DNA of 64,000 nt from Streptomyces cyanogenus. GTDB taxonomy: Bacteria; Actinomycetota; Actinomycetes; Streptomycetales; Streptomycetaceae. The position numbers and the translations under genes are program-made. Of the stretch, positions 1-9,071 are shown piece after piece (the first letter of the stretch is position 1; each line of letters begins with the position of its first letter). The notes under the pieces were generated by a model that worked only from the letters and a program-made list of their open reading frames with translations, had not been told where the DNA came from and made no database searches. The DNA is taken from NCBI RefSeq assembly GCF_017526105.1, contig NZ_CP071839.1, forward strand, positions 6,548,001-6,612,000, read 5' to 3'.

Positions 1-101
1 GCCACGACGACATGGCCGCCGTCGCCATCAGCGTCCCCCGAACCGGCCCGCTGACCGTGCTGCACGGACGGGCGGGCGCCAAGAACAGGAGGAGAACGTG
101 A
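1..101 (+). CDS. C-terminal end of a PP2C/SpoIIE-type phosphatase (partial)
   Basis: Only the last 32 codons are inside the window; the reading frame begins at base 3 and stops at 99-101. The visible residues HDDMAAVAISV fit the last strand of PP2C/RsbU-type phosphatase domains, where an Asp-Asp followed by a hydrophobic strand closes the fold. It overlaps the GTG start of the next gene by four bases (GTGA), so the two are translationally coupled. With a STAS antagonist two genes downstream, it is probably the phosphatase that dephosphorylates that antagonist. The assignment rests on a short tail plus context. Confidence 0.55.
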   Translation, partial: HDDMAAVAISVPRTGPLTVLHGRAGAKNRRRT

Positions 102-1186
102 GGCACCCCACCGGGGCGGCCGATCTGCCGGACCGGCTGTGGCAGGCAGTGGCCGACGGCGACGAGTACACGGCCGTCGACATCCTGCACAAGGCAGCGG
201 CCGACGGTGTGGACGAGGAGACGCTGCTCCTGGAGGTGATCGCGCCCGTTCAGGAGAAGGCCGGGGCCGAATGGGCCGCCGGCCGCATCACCGTGGCACA
301 GGAACACGCCGCGACCGCCATCAGCGAGCGGGTCGTCGCCACCCTCGCCCACCGCCGCGCGGGACCCGGACGCCACGCCCCCGACCGTGGCCGGGTGACG
401 GTCGGCTGCGTCGACGGCGAATGGCACGCCTTCCCCGCCCGGCTCGTCGCCGAGGTGCTCCGGCTGCGCGGCTGGCGGGTCGACTACCTCGGCGCCCGGA
501 TCCCCACCCCGCATCTGGTGGCCCACCTGCACGGGACCGACCCCGACGCCGTCCTGCTGTCCGCCTCGGTCCCCACCCGCCTGCCGACGGCCCACGTCGC
601 CGTCACCGCCTGCCAGGCCGTCGGCGTACCCGTCCTGGCGGGCGGCCGGGCCTTCGGCGCGGACGGCCGCCACGCCCGCCTCCTCGGGGCCGACGGGTGG
701 GCGGCCGACGCCCGCGGCGCGGCCGCCGTGCTGGAGACGGGTCTCGCCCGGCCCGGCCCGGCGGCGATCCGGCAGGTGGCGGACGACCTGCCGCACCTGG
801 CCGACCAGGAGTACACGATGGTGGTCCAGTCCCGGCCCCTCCTCGTCAAACAGACTCTGGCCGACCTCGAAACCCGCTTCCCGGCCATGCGCGGCTACGA
901 CGACGCCCAGCGCGAGCACACCGCGCAGGACCTCGCCCACATCGTCGACTTCCTGGCCACCGCCCTCTACGTCGACGACCCCGGGATCTTCACCGCGTTC
1001 CTGACCTGGACGGCCGAGATCCTCGAAGCCAGGCACGTGCCCGCCCGTTCCGTGGCGACCGGCCTGGACCTCCTGGCCGGGCAGCTCCGCGAGTTCCCCC
1101 GCACCCTCGGCCTCCTCCACGCAGGCAGTGCCGTCGTGGCCGCCCGCCCCACCCGTCCTGTCCCCGGCCCCCACCCCAAGGCATGA
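98..1186 (+). CDS. CarH/LitR-like cobalamin-binding sensor protein without DNA-binding domain
   Basis: This 362-residue protein has an N-terminal B12-binding helical bundle (about 15-85) and a Rossmann-type B12-binding domain (about 98-215). Trp59 followed by nine residues and Glu69-His70 is the W-x9-EH signature known from light-sensing CarH photoreceptors. Glu108-x-His110 matches the ExH element whose His is the lower cobalt ligand. CarH and LitR carry a MerR DNA-binding domain at the N-terminus; here it is absent and about 120 extra helical residues follow at the C-terminus. The gene lies between a phosphatase tail and a STAS gene with stop-start overlaps on both sides, so it probably feeds a light or B12 signal into partner switching rather than binding DNA. 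A carotenoid and photolyase cluster follows, which fits light sensing. Confidence 0.8.
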   Translation: MRHPTGAADLPDRLWQAVADGDEYTAVDILHKAAADGVDEETLLLEVIAPVQEKAGAEWAAGRITVAQEHAATAISERVVATLAHRRAGPGRHAPDRGRVTVGCVDGEWHAFPARLVAEVLRLRGWRVDYLGARIPTPHLVAHLHGTDPDAVLLSASVPTRLPTAHVAVTACQAVGVPVLAGGRAFGADGRHARLLGADGWAADARGAAAVLETGLARPGPAAIRQVADDLPHLADQEYTMVVQSRPLLVKQTLADLETRFPAMRGYDDAQREHTAQDLAHIVDFLATALYVDDPGIFTAFLTWTAEILEARHVPARSVATGLDLLAGQLREFPRTLGLLHAGSAVVAARPTRPVPGPHPKA

Positions 1187-1581
1187 CCAACCTGCACCCC
1201 ACCGAATTCACCGTCACCGTCTACCGCACGGCCGGCACGCTCACCGTGCGGGTGGCCGGCGAACTCGACTACGACACGAGCGACGGCCTGACCGACATGG
1301 TCGCCCGGCACCTGACGGCCGACCAGGCCGAGCCGAGCGACGTACGCCTGGACTTCCGCGACCTGACCTGGATCGACTCCTCGGGCCTGACCGCCCTGCT
1401 GGTGGTCCGTCGCCGTACCGCCGCCGTCGGCGCCACACTGCACCTGGACCACCGGCCCGACGTCCTGGAGCGGATGCTGCGTCTGACGAACGTGCTGGAC
1501 CACCTCACCGCCCCGGCGAGCGGCGAGGGCACGACGGACCGCCAGGAGGAGGACGGCATCACCGGGACGAGCGTCAACTGA
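1183..1581 (+). CDS. STAS-domain anti-sigma factor antagonist
   Basis: A 132-residue single STAS domain protein. The conserved D-S-S-G-L segment (IDSSGLTALL, about residue 65) contains the serine that is phosphorylated by RsbW-type kinases in this family. The ATG overlaps the stop of the cobalamin-binding gene (ATGA at 1183-1186), so the three genes form one translational unit with the upstream phosphatase. In the classical scheme a dephosphorylated antagonist captures an anti-sigma factor and frees a sigma factor; neither the kinase nor the sigma factor is visible in the window next to it. The last 25 residues are polar and probably disordered. Confidence 0.85.
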   Translation: MTNLHPTEFTVTVYRTAGTLTVRVAGELDYDTSDGLTDMVARHLTADQAEPSDVRLDFRDLTWIDSSGLTALLVVRRRTAAVGATLHLDHRPDVLERMLRLTNVLDHLTAPASGEGTTDRQEEDGITGTSVN

Positions 1582-1675
1582 CGGCTGGTGCCCGGTCTTT
1601 CCCTTCATAAACAAGCCATTGTCGGGGCGTATGGGTGGGATTGAAGGGCAGACGGGCGCCAGGAGGTTGATACAC

Positions 1676-1846
1676 ATGGTTCCCCTGCTTCTCGTCCTGC
1701 TTCTGGCACTGATCCTCTTCGGAGCCGGCTTCGCGCTCAAGGTCCTCTGGTGGGTCGCCGTGGCCGTGCTCGTGCTGTGGCTCCTCGGCTTCGTCATGCG
1801 CTCCACCACGGTCGGCGGTGGCCGCAGCCGGTGGTACAGATGGTGA
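1676..1846 (+). CDS. Small hydrophobic membrane protein
   Basis: A 56-residue protein made of two closely spaced hydrophobic stretches (about 2-20 and 23-42) and a basic, aromatic tail ending in RWYRW. A strong ribosome binding site, AGGAGG at 1661-1666, decides the ATG at 1676 over upstream in-frame starts. Short proteins of this type are common and conserved in Streptomyces, where they are annotated as hydrophobic or DUF5670-like proteins without known function. A strong hairpin follows, so the gene is probably a single transcription unit. Confidence 0.7.
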   Translation: MVPLLLVLLLALILFGAGFALKVLWWVAVAVLVLWLLGFVMRSTTVGGGRSRWYRW

Positions 1847-1867
1847 TCTGACACCCGCACACCCCCT

Positions 1868-1902
1868 CGCAGGGCCCGGCCGACGGACGGCCGGGCCCTG
1901 CG
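1868..1902 (+). terminator. Perfect 15-bp hairpin terminator
   Basis: Arms 1868-1882 (CGCAGGGCCCGGCCG) and 1888-1902 are perfectly complementary around a five-base loop. It lies 21 bases after the small hydrophobic gene and has no U-tract, as is usual for Streptomyces terminators. Confidence 0.8.
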
Positions 1903-2040
1903 TGTGTGCCCGGCACCACCGGACGTCACCCGGTTGCCGGGCGCACCCGGTGCATCCGGACGGCCGGGAGGCACCGTTGTGGGTACCGGGAGACGAGGGG
2001 GCGCGACGGCGCCCGGACGACTACGGAGGCGGCGGTACAC

Positions 2041-3588
2041 GTGGAGGACGCGAGGCTCTGTCTGGTGACCGGCGCCGCCGGCTACATCGGCGGGCGACTG
2101 GTGCCTGAGCTGCTGGACGCCGGGTACCGGGTGCGCTGCCTGGTGCGCACGCCCCGGAAGCTGCGCGACCAGCCGTGGGCCGGGCGGGTGGAGGTCGTGC
2201 GGGGCGACGTCACCGACGCCGGCTCGGTGGCGGCGGCGATGGAGGGTGTCGACGTCGCCTACTACCTGGTGCACGCGCTCGGCACCGGCCGCGACTTCGA
2301 GCAGACCGACCGGGAGGCGGCCCGTGTGTTCGGCGAGCAGGCCCGCGGGGCCGGCATCGGACGCCTGGTCTACCTGGGCGGGCTGACCCCGGCCGGCGTG
2401 CCCGAACGGGAGCTGTCCCCGCACCTGCGCTCCCGCGCCGAGGTGGGGCGCATCCTCCTCGGCTCCGGCGTGCCGACGGCCGTGCTGCGGGCCGCCGTCA
2501 TCATCGGCTCCGGGTCCGCGAGCTTCGAGATGCTGCGCTACCTCACCGAACGGCTGCCGGTGATGGTCACCCCGCGCTGGGTGCGCACCCGCATCCAGCC
2601 GGTCGCCGTACGGGACGTGCTGCGCGTTCTGGTCGGCTGCGCCGGGCTGCCCGCCGACGTCAGCCGGGCGTTCGACATCGGCGGCCCCGAGGTGCTGACG
2701 TACGTGGAGATGATGCGGCGGTACGCCGCCGTCGCCGGGCTGCCCCGGCGCCTCATCGTCCCCGTGCCCGTGCTCACCCCCGGCCTGTCCAGTCAGTGGG
2801 TCGGCCTCGTGACCCCCGTACCGGCCGCCCTCGCCCGCCCGCTCACGGAGTCGCTGCGGCACGAAGTGGTGTGCCGGGAGCGGGACATCGAGCGCTATGT
2901 ACCCAGCCCGCCCGGCCACCCGATCGGTTTCGACCGCGCCGTCGCCCTCGCGCTGGAGCGCGTGCGCGACGCGCAGGTCGCCACCCGCTGGTCCTCCGCC
3001 TCCGTACCGGGAGCGCCCAGCGACCCGCTGCCCACCGACCCGGACTGGGCGGGCGGCAGCCTCTACACCGACGTACGCGAACGCCACGCCGAGGCGGCTC
3101 CGGCCGCGCTCTGGGACGTCGTCGAGGGCATCGGGGGCGAGAACGGCTGGTACTCGTTCCCGCTGGCCTGGGCGGTGCGCGGCCGGCTCGACCGCCTCGC
3201 CGGCGGAGTGGGCCTGCGCCGGGGACGCCGGGACGCCCGCCGGCTGCGGGTGGGCGACTCGCTGGACTTCTGGCGGGTGGAGGAGATCGAGCGCGGGCGG
3301 CTGCTGCGGCTGCGCGCCGAGATGCGGCTGCCCGGCCTGGCCTGGCTGGAGATGCACGTCGACGCGGACGGGGCCGGCGGCGCCCGCTACCGGCAGCGGG
3401 CCGTGTTCCACCCGCACGGGCTGCTCGGCCAGCTGTACTGGTGGAGCGTGTCGCCCTTCCACGCGGTCGTCTTCGGCGGCATGGCCCGCAACATCGTCCG
3501 TGCCGCCGAACGCGTGCAGCAGCGCGGCACCGCCGCCCGGCCGGGCGACGCGGACCGACCCGGCACCGCGTCCCACGAGAGAGGCTGA
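2041..3588 (+). CDS. NAD(P)-binding SDR-family protein with C-terminal DUF2867-like domain
   Basis: A 515-residue protein. The N-terminal part (about 1-300) is an atypical short-chain dehydrogenase/epimerase fold with the nucleotide-binding motif TGAAGYIG near residue 10. The C-terminal part (about 330-500) resembles DUF2867, which often follows this type of SDR domain. The GTG at 2041 is preceded by GGAGG at 2026. The photolyase gene starts five bases after its stop, so both are probably cotranscribed; SDR genes of this kind often accompany light-induced carotenoid and photolyase genes in Streptomyces. The substrate is unknown. Confidence 0.75.
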   Translation: MEDARLCLVTGAAGYIGGRLVPELLDAGYRVRCLVRTPRKLRDQPWAGRVEVVRGDVTDAGSVAAAMEGVDVAYYLVHALGTGRDFEQTDREAARVFGEQARGAGIGRLVYLGGLTPAGVPERELSPHLRSRAEVGRILLGSGVPTAVLRAAVIIGSGSASFEMLRYLTERLPVMVTPRWVRTRIQPVAVRDVLRVLVGCAGLPADVSRAFDIGGPEVLTYVEMMRRYAAVAGLPRRLIVPVPVLTPGLSSQWVGLVTPVPAALARPLTESLRHEVVCRERDIERYVPSPPGHPIGFDRAVALALERVRDAQVATRWSSASVPGAPSDPLPTDPDWAGGSLYTDVRERHAEAAPAALWDVVEGIGGENGWYSFPLAWAVRGRLDRLAGGVGLRRGRRDARRLRVGDSLDFWRVEEIERGRLLRLRAEMRLPGLAWLEMHVDADGAGGARYRQRAVFHPHGLLGQLYWWSVSPFHAVVFGGMARNIVRAAERVQQRGTAARPGDADRPGTASHERG

Positions 3589-3593
3589 CACCG

Positions 3594-4970
3594 ATGCGTG
3601 TCTCGGTCGTCCTGTTCACCTCCGACCTCCGTGTGCACGACCACCCGCCGCTGCGCGCGGCCCTGGCGGCCGCCGACGCGGTCGTGCCGCTCTTCGTGCG
3701 GGACCGCGCCGTGGCCGCGGCCGGGTTCGCCACCCCCAACCGCAGCGCGTTCCTCGCCGACTGCCTCACCGACCTCGACGCCGCGCTGCGCGAGCGCGGC
3801 GGGCGGCTCGTGGTGCGCTCCGGCGACCTGGTGGAGGAGGTGTGCCGCGCGGCGCGCGAGGCGGACGCCGACGAGGTGCACCTGGCGGCGGCGCACAGCC
3901 GCTTCGCCACGCGGCGCGAGGAGCGGCTGCGGCGGGCGCTGGAGTCCGACGGGCGCCGCCTGTCCGTGCACGACGCGGTCACCGTGGCCGTACCGCCCGG
4001 CGAGGTGACCCCCGCCTCGTCCGACCACTTCGCCGTCTTCACGCCGTACCTCCGGCGCTGGACGCAGGTCCCGCTGCGCGCGGCCCTCGACGCCCCGCGC
4101 CGCGTCCCCGTCCCCGACCACGTCCGGGGCGAGCCGCTGCCCGCCCGTGGTTCCGTCCCCGGCGTCTCGCCCGCCCTGGCGCCCGGCGGGGAGAGCGAGG
4201 GCCGCAGGCGGATGACCGCCTACTGGCGCACCGGACTCGACGCCTACGACGACACCCGCGACGACCTGGCCGCCGACGCCACCTCGAAGCTCTCCGCGCA
4301 CCTGCACTTCGGCACCCTGTCCGCGGTGGAACTCGTCCACCGGGCCCGCCGCCACGGCGGTCCCGGCGCCGAGGCGCTGGTCCGGCAGCTCGTCTGGCGC
4401 GACTTCCACCGCCAGGTCCTGGCCGCCCGCCCCGACGCTGCGCACACCGACTACCGCACCCGGCACGACCGCTGGCGCACCGAGAGCACCGCGCGGGACG
4501 ACATCGAGGCGTGGCAGGAGGGCCGCACCGGCTATCCGGTGATCGACGCGGCGATGCGGCAGCTGCGCCACGAGGGCTGGATGCACAACCGGGCCCGGCT
4601 GCTGACCGCGAGCTTCCTGACCAAGACGCTCTACGTCGACTGGCGGATCGGCGCCGCGCACTTCCTGTACTGGCTGGTCGACGGGGACGTGGCCAACAAC
4701 CAGCTGAACTGGCAGTGGGTGGCCGGCACCGGCACCGACACCCGCCCCAACCGGGTCCTCAACCCGGTCACGCAGGCGAAGAAGTACGACCCCGGTGGCG
4801 CCTACGTGCGTCGCTGGGTGCCCGAACTGCGGGGCGTGGAGTGCCCCGCGGTCCACGAGCCCTGGAAGCTGCCCGGCCCCGACCGGGCCGCGCTGGACTA
4901 CCCCGACCCGGTGGTGGGGCTGGCCGAGGGCCTGGAGCGCTTCCGCCGGGCCCGCGCCCGTCCGCAGTGA
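3594..4970 (+). CDS. phrB: Deoxyribodipyrimidine photolyase
   Basis: This 458-residue flavoprotein repairs UV-induced pyrimidine dimers using visible light. The N-terminal alpha/beta antenna domain (about 1-130) and the C-terminal FAD-binding helical domain (about 190-450) are both complete. Typical FAD-domain segments are visible: TSKLSAHLHFG, a WRDF element, MHNRARL, and the Asn/Trp-rich stretch DVANNQLNWQWVAGTGTD. Length is normal for class I CPD photolyases. It follows the SDR gene by five bases and converges with crtU. Photolyase genes are part of light-induced carotenoid loci in Streptomyces, so control by light is likely. Confidence 0.93.
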   Translation: MRVSVVLFTSDLRVHDHPPLRAALAAADAVVPLFVRDRAVAAAGFATPNRSAFLADCLTDLDAALRERGGRLVVRSGDLVEEVCRAAREADADEVHLAAAHSRFATRREERLRRALESDGRRLSVHDAVTVAVPPGEVTPASSDHFAVFTPYLRRWTQVPLRAALDAPRRVPVPDHVRGEPLPARGSVPGVSPALAPGGESEGRRRMTAYWRTGLDAYDDTRDDLAADATSKLSAHLHFGTLSAVELVHRARRHGGPGAEALVRQLVWRDFHRQVLAARPDAAHTDYRTRHDRWRTESTARDDIEAWQEGRTGYPVIDAAMRQLRHEGWMHNRARLLTASFLTKTLYVDWRIGAAHFLYWLVDGDVANNQLNWQWVAGTGTDTRPNRVLNPVTQAKKYDPGGAYVRRWVPELRGVECPAVHEPWKLPGPDRAALDYPDPVVGLAEGLERFRRARARPQ

Positions 4971-4991
4971 CCTCGTGTCCGCCGGCCGTCG

Positions 4992-6554
4992 TCAACCGCG
5001 GCGGGTCGCGCGCGCCGCCCGCCGCAGGGCGGCCCAGCGGCCACCGCCGGGCACCGTCCACAGCGGGTGCCCGCGCAGACCCCAGCGCTCCAGCAACGTG
5101 TTGGCGGCGAGGAAGCCGCTGGTGGCGGCGCGCTCCATCAGGGCCACCGGCAGATCCGTGCGCACCGTGTCGCCCGCGACGACCAGACCCGGCACGGGCG
5201 TGCGCACGGTGGGCCGGTCACCGTGTCCGCCGACCGGGAACAGCGGGCAGTCGGCCCGCCACTCGTGGCGGGCGTCCACCACGCGGGCCCGGCCGGTCTC
5301 CGGGTAGAGGCGGTGCAGCGCGGCGAGCAGCTCCTTCTGCCACCGCTCCCGGTCGGTGTCGCCGGGCAGGGCGTAGGCGTGCAGTTCCACCACCGAGCCG
5401 CCGGTGCGGGCGGCCCAGCGGGCGGCCTCGCCCTCCCAGCGGTCCAGGACGCTGACGTTGTCCAGCGGGCCGTAGCCGCTGGTGCCCAGGAAGCCGGGCC
5501 GGTCGCCGCGCACCGGCCGGTCCAGCCACAGCCGGGAGACCAGGAACGGCGGCGCGGTGCGCAGCCGCGCGATCCGCTCGCGCCACGGCTCGTCCCCGAG
5601 GTCCGCGGACCGGGCGACCAGGGCGCGCAGGGCGCCCGGGTCCGCGGCCAGCACCACGGCGTCGCAGTGCTCCTCCCCGCCGCCGGCGGCCACGGCGAAG
5701 CCGCCCCCGGGCAGGGCCGTCACCGACTCGACGGCGGTCGCCGTGCGCAGGAGCGCCCCGCGGCGGGCCAGATACCCGGCGAGCGGATCCCACAGTGCCT
5801 GCGGGAACGGCTCGGTGGGCACGTCGAACAGCAGGCCCTCGGCCGATCCGAGGAAGTAGATGTGGAACATCAGCGCCATCTCCGCCGCCGACAGCACGCG
5901 CGGGTCGGCGAAGAAGCTGCGGGAGAAGACCTCGAAGGCGAGATGCCGTGCCGCGGCCGGGAAACGGATCTCCTCCAGGAGGTCGTGGGCGCTGGTCGCG
6001 TCCAGCCGGTCGTACACCTCCGGTACCCGCACGTCGAGCAGCCCGAGCGCGGCCCGGACGTTGATCCGGGCCAGGTCGCGCACCCGGAAGGAGGGGCTGA
6101 GCGCGACGAACCCGAGCGCGCCGAGCGGCGGGGTGCGCGGGACGTGCCGGAAGCCGTCGCGGGCGCCGTCCGCGTGCCGCAGGGGGTAGTCGGGCAGGCC
6201 GGTGAGGCGGGACAGGGCCGGATCGGTGCGGCGCAGCAGGGCACGCAGGTTGTAGTACTGGCGGAAGAAGGCGTGGAAGCCGCGGCTCATCGTGACCGTG
6301 CTCCCGTCGGCCAGCCGCGTGGGCCGCCCGGCCAGCCGGCCCCCGAGTGTCTCCTCGCGCTCGTACAGGGTGACCCGCACCCCGCGCTCGGCCAGCGCGG
6401 TCGCCGCGGACAGCCCGGCGATGCCGCCGCCGACGACCGCTGCGCGCGGGGCCGAGGCGGGGTCCGCCCGCAGCGCCCCGGGCGGTGCGGGCAGCAGCCG
6501 GGCCAGCCGGTCGCGGCCCGGGCGGGGCAGGGGCCGCCCGGCGCGGCGGGTCAC
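4992..6554 (-). CDS. crtU: CrtU, beta-carotene desaturase/methyltransferase (isorenieratene synthase)
   Basis: A 520-residue FAD-dependent amine oxidase/desaturase-like protein. The dinucleotide-binding motif VVGGGIAGLSAATAL is near residue 40 and the C-terminal FAD contact region ends around VPGLVVAGD. CrtU converts the beta-ionone rings of beta-carotene into the aromatic rings of isorenieratene. GTG at 6554 is chosen because it overlaps the stop of crtT (GTGA, 6554-6551); any longer frame would run through crtT. The gene is the last of a minus-strand operon crtY-crtT-crtU and ends 21 bases from the convergent photolyase gene. Confidence 0.85.
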   Translation of the reverse strand: MTRRAGRPLPRPGRDRLARLLPAPPGALRADPASAPRAAVVGGGIAGLSAATALAERGVRVTLYEREETLGGRLAGRPTRLADGSTVTMSRGFHAFFRQYYNLRALLRRTDPALSRLTGLPDYPLRHADGARDGFRHVPRTPPLGALGFVALSPSFRVRDLARINVRAALGLLDVRVPEVYDRLDATSAHDLLEEIRFPAAARHLAFEVFSRSFFADPRVLSAAEMALMFHIYFLGSAEGLLFDVPTEPFPQALWDPLAGYLARRGALLRTATAVESVTALPGGGFAVAAGGGEEHCDAVVLAADPGALRALVARSADLGDEPWRERIARLRTAPPFLVSRLWLDRPVRGDRPGFLGTSGYGPLDNVSVLDRWEGEAARWAARTGGSVVELHAYALPGDTDRERWQKELLAALHRLYPETGRARVVDARHEWRADCPLFPVGGHGDRPTVRTPVPGLVVAGDTVRTDLPVALMERAATSGFLAANTLLERWGLRGHPLWTVPGGGRWAALRRAARATRRG

Positions 6555-7333
6555 CGGGGGCCTTCCGCATCGACGCCGCCGCACCCTGCCTCGTCCGGCC
6601 GGCGGGCCACCACGGTGTACGTGATGCCGGTCTGCCAGCCGGGCAGCGGCAGCACCCGCACCCGCTCGAAACCGGCCCGTTCGACCCGTCGGCCCAGGGC
6701 GCCGGCGGTGTCGAAGGCGACGACACTGTGCCACAGGTGGCGGTAGAGCGGCCCGTCGCCGAGCAGGGTGGCGACCGGCAGGAGCAGTCCGCCGCACACC
6801 GCGGTCCACACCGCCCGGTGCACGGCCCGGCCGCTCAGCGCGTACTCGTGCACCGCGAGGCGGCCGTGCGGTGCGAGCAGCCGGCGGGCGGTGGCGAGTA
6901 CGGCGTCCGGGTCGGCGGTGTTGCGCAGCAGGTACGCGGCGAAGACCGCGTCGAACGGGCCCTGCACCCCGGCCTCGGCCAGCCGCTCCACCGGCGCGTG
7001 GACGAAGCGCACCGGCCGGGGCCGGCGCCGCGCGGCGGCCCGCCGGAGCATGCCCGCGGAGGCGTCGACGGCGGTGATGTCCGCGCCGGGCAGTACGGCG
7101 GCCAGCGCGGCCGTGGACGCTCCGGTGCCGCAGCCCAGGTCGAGCACCCGCAGCCCGCTCCCGTCCGGCGGCAGACCGAGCCGCCGGACCGAGCGGCGCA
7201 GCTGGGCGTGGTATCCGGGGTTGGCGGCCACCAGGGTGTCGTAGCTGCGGGCGGCGTGGTCGAAGGCGCCGGCCAGTTCGGCGTCGCGCAGGAGCGGGGG
7301 CCGGGTCCGGGGTGTGCGGGGTGACGGGGGCAT
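6551..7333 (-). CDS. crtT: CrtT, SAM-dependent methyltransferase of the carotenoid cluster
   Basis: A 260-residue class I methyltransferase with motif I VLDLGCGTG (about residue 64) followed by the acidic strand ITAVDAS. It lies between crtY and crtU as in the crtYTU operons of Streptomyces. Its biochemical role in isorenieratene formation is not firmly established. The ATG at 7333 lies 20 bases after the crtY stop and its own stop overlaps the crtU start. The C-terminal end (about 225-260) is probably flexible. Confidence 0.8.
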   Translation of the reverse strand: MPPSPRTPRTRPPLLRDAELAGAFDHAARSYDTLVAANPGYHAQLRRSVRRLGLPPDGSGLRVLDLGCGTGASTAALAAVLPGADITAVDASAGMLRRAAARRRPRPVRFVHAPVERLAEAGVQGPFDAVFAAYLLRNTADPDAVLATARRLLAPHGRLAVHEYALSGRAVHRAVWTAVCGGLLLPVATLLGDGPLYRHLWHSVVAFDTAGALGRRVERAGFERVRVLPLPGWQTGITYTVVARRPDEAGCGGVDAEGPR

Positions 7334-7353
7334 ACGGGTCGTGGCTCCGGGGG

Positions 7354-8556
7354 TCAGGCGGCGGGAGAGGTCCGGCGCGGGACGAAGGGCAGGGTCAGGG
7401 CCGAGGCGAGCATGGGGGCGACCGGCACGTGCGCGCCGATGCCCAGGTCCTCCGCCAGGCCGGTGCGGCCGTCCAGGAAGCGCAGCAGCCGCGGTGCGGG
7501 CACGCGCGTGAACAGGCGGGTGAAGAAGGCCGGTCCGTCCACCCGGCCGCGGTCGAGTGCGTGCAGCAGGACGGCGTCCATGAGACGGGCGCGGGCGGAG
7601 TGGGGGCGGGGCGGGAGCGGCCGCCGCCCGCTGTGCAGGGCGGCGGCGACCGCGGCCGTCTGCCGCTGCACGGCGCTGAAGGTGTAGCCCGTCGAGGGGC
7701 GGGTCGCGCCGGCGCACGCCCCGATCCGGTACACGTCCGGCGCGGCCCGCCGGGGGAAGCCCGCGTCGGTCATCGGGATCACGCCCTGCTCGCACCCGGT
7801 CACCTCGTACCCCTCCAGGCCCAGCACGCGCCCCGCGTAGTCGCGCAGCGCCCGGTCGTACCCGGCACGGTCGAGCAGCCGGCCGGAGAACTCCGTGTAC
7901 TCCACGAGCGCCTCGCACGGGCCGACGGGCAGCACGTAGCCGAAGGACAGCCCGTGCGCCGGCTGCGGCGTGCGGAAGTCCATCAGCTCCACGACGGACG
8001 GATCGAAGACCGGTCGCGCGGTACGGACGAACCAGCCGCGGAAGTGCTGGAACAGCGTCGTACGGGCGGGTGGCAGGCGGGGCAGCGGGCGGGAGTCGAA
8101 CACCCGGCGGGCGCGTACGGCGACCCTGGTGCCGTCCGCGCGCCGCGCGTGCACCAGGGCGCCGCCGCCGGGCGCCGGGGTGATCCGGCCGACGGCCGCG
8201 TCGACCCGGGCCACCCGTCCGCCGCTCGCCGCCATCGCCCGGCCGGCCAGTTCCTCGAAGGCGTCGGAGCGCAGCATCTTGTAGTGCAGCGGGGCGATGC
8301 CGGCGGTCACGGCCGCGCCGTCGGCGCCGTGGACGCGCAGCCGCTGCCAGGAGGCGGTCAGGGCCTCGTCGTAGGGGCCGCCGTCCGGTTCCCAGAAGCA
8401 CCAGGTGCGCGGTGCGGCCCGCCCCGGGCCGGGCGGGGCGGCCAGCAGCACCGTGTCCAGCCGCCGGGCGTGCGCCGGCGGACGGGCCAGGCGCAGCGCG
8501 AGCGACAGCCCCGCCGCGCCGGCCCCCACGACGGCCACATCGGCTTCCAGCTCCAC
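7354..8556 (-). CDS. crtY: CrtY, lycopene beta-cyclase
   Basis: A 400-residue flavoprotein cyclase. Residues 3-22 carry the N-terminal FAD-binding motif VAVVGAGAAGLSLAL. The family's typical segments CFWEPDGG and YTEFS, and a motif near IGACAGATRPSTGYTFSAVQRQ, are present. It cyclises both ends of lycopene to give beta-carotene, the CrtU substrate. The GTG start at 8556 is set by GGAG about nine bases upstream and by the position of the FAD motif; upstream in-frame sequence is not protein-like. It is the first gene of the minus-strand operon, so its promoter lies in the spacer shared with crtI. Confidence 0.87.
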   Translation of the reverse strand: MELEADVAVVGAGAAGLSLALRLARPPAHARRLDTVLLAAPPGPGRAAPRTWCFWEPDGGPYDEALTASWQRLRVHGADGAAVTAGIAPLHYKMLRSDAFEELAGRAMAASGGRVARVDAAVGRITPAPGGGALVHARRADGTRVAVRARRVFDSRPLPRLPPARTTLFQHFRGWFVRTARPVFDPSVVELMDFRTPQPAHGLSFGYVLPVGPCEALVEYTEFSGRLLDRAGYDRALRDYAGRVLGLEGYEVTGCEQGVIPMTDAGFPRRAAPDVYRIGACAGATRPSTGYTFSAVQRQTAAVAAALHSGRRPLPPRPHSARARLMDAVLLHALDRGRVDGPAFFTRLFTRVPAPRLLRFLDGRTGLAEDLGIGAHVPVAPMLASALTLPFVPRRTSPAA

Positions 8557-9071
8557 GTCCCTCGCTCCTCTCCCGCCCGCCGCGTCCGGCGGCCGTCGCG
8601 TCCCCCGCGCGGCCCGCGTCCCGTGGTGTGACGTGCGTCCGGCCGACCGGACCGTACGGATGCGGCACCCGGCGTGTCGCGTGTCACCCGCCTCGGAGCG
8701 CACCGCATCACCCGAACGGCGCAGCCGCTTCGGCGCCCCGCGCGGAAGGGACACAGGCAGGCGATGTCACGACCGGCGAGAGGAACCGCGATGCGCTGCA
8801 CCCAGGACACCCACCGGGACCCGGAGCCACCCGGCGCCCGCCCACGGCACGCTCGCGGCCACCACCGGGCAGCAGGCCGCGGCCCGTCCGGCGCGTGTGC
8901 GTTGTCCGCTGGGGTCACCGGGGTGTTCGGCGCGTGTGTGTCGCCCGCCGGGGTCACCGGCCTGTCCGGCGCCTGTGTGCCGCCCACCGGGGTCACCGGC
9001 GCGTTCGGGCAGCTCCCCGGACCGGCCGGGGGGATGCCGGGCGCCGCCGCGCACGGCTACGGAGGCGTCCG
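8557..9071. other. Spacer between divergent crtY and crtI; no crtE
   Basis: This 515-bp region separates the two divergent carotenoid operons and must hold both promoters. The GGPP synthase gene crtE, which usually precedes crtI in Streptomyces crtEIBV operons, is not here or elsewhere in the window. A possible reading frame (ATG 8791, AGAGGAA upstream, 94 codons) runs through the local 39-bp repeats and ends at 9073-9075, overlapping the crtI GTG. Its sequence is Gly/Pro-rich and repetitive and matches no family I know, so I do not call it a gene. Confidence 0.5.
8886..9009. repeat. 39-bp tandem repeat upstream of crtI
   Basis: GTCACCGG begins at 8914, 8953 and 8992, exactly 39 bp apart, with a diverged partial copy before and a truncated copy after. 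The unit length is a multiple of three, so one frame stays open and would encode 13-residue repeats of the type GVTGxxGACVxPx. Confidence 0.8.

Noticed and set aside
1970..1990. GGGTAC at 1981-1986 as a SigB-type -10 element
   Set aside because: No matching -35 at the needed distance, so the match is likely to be by chance.
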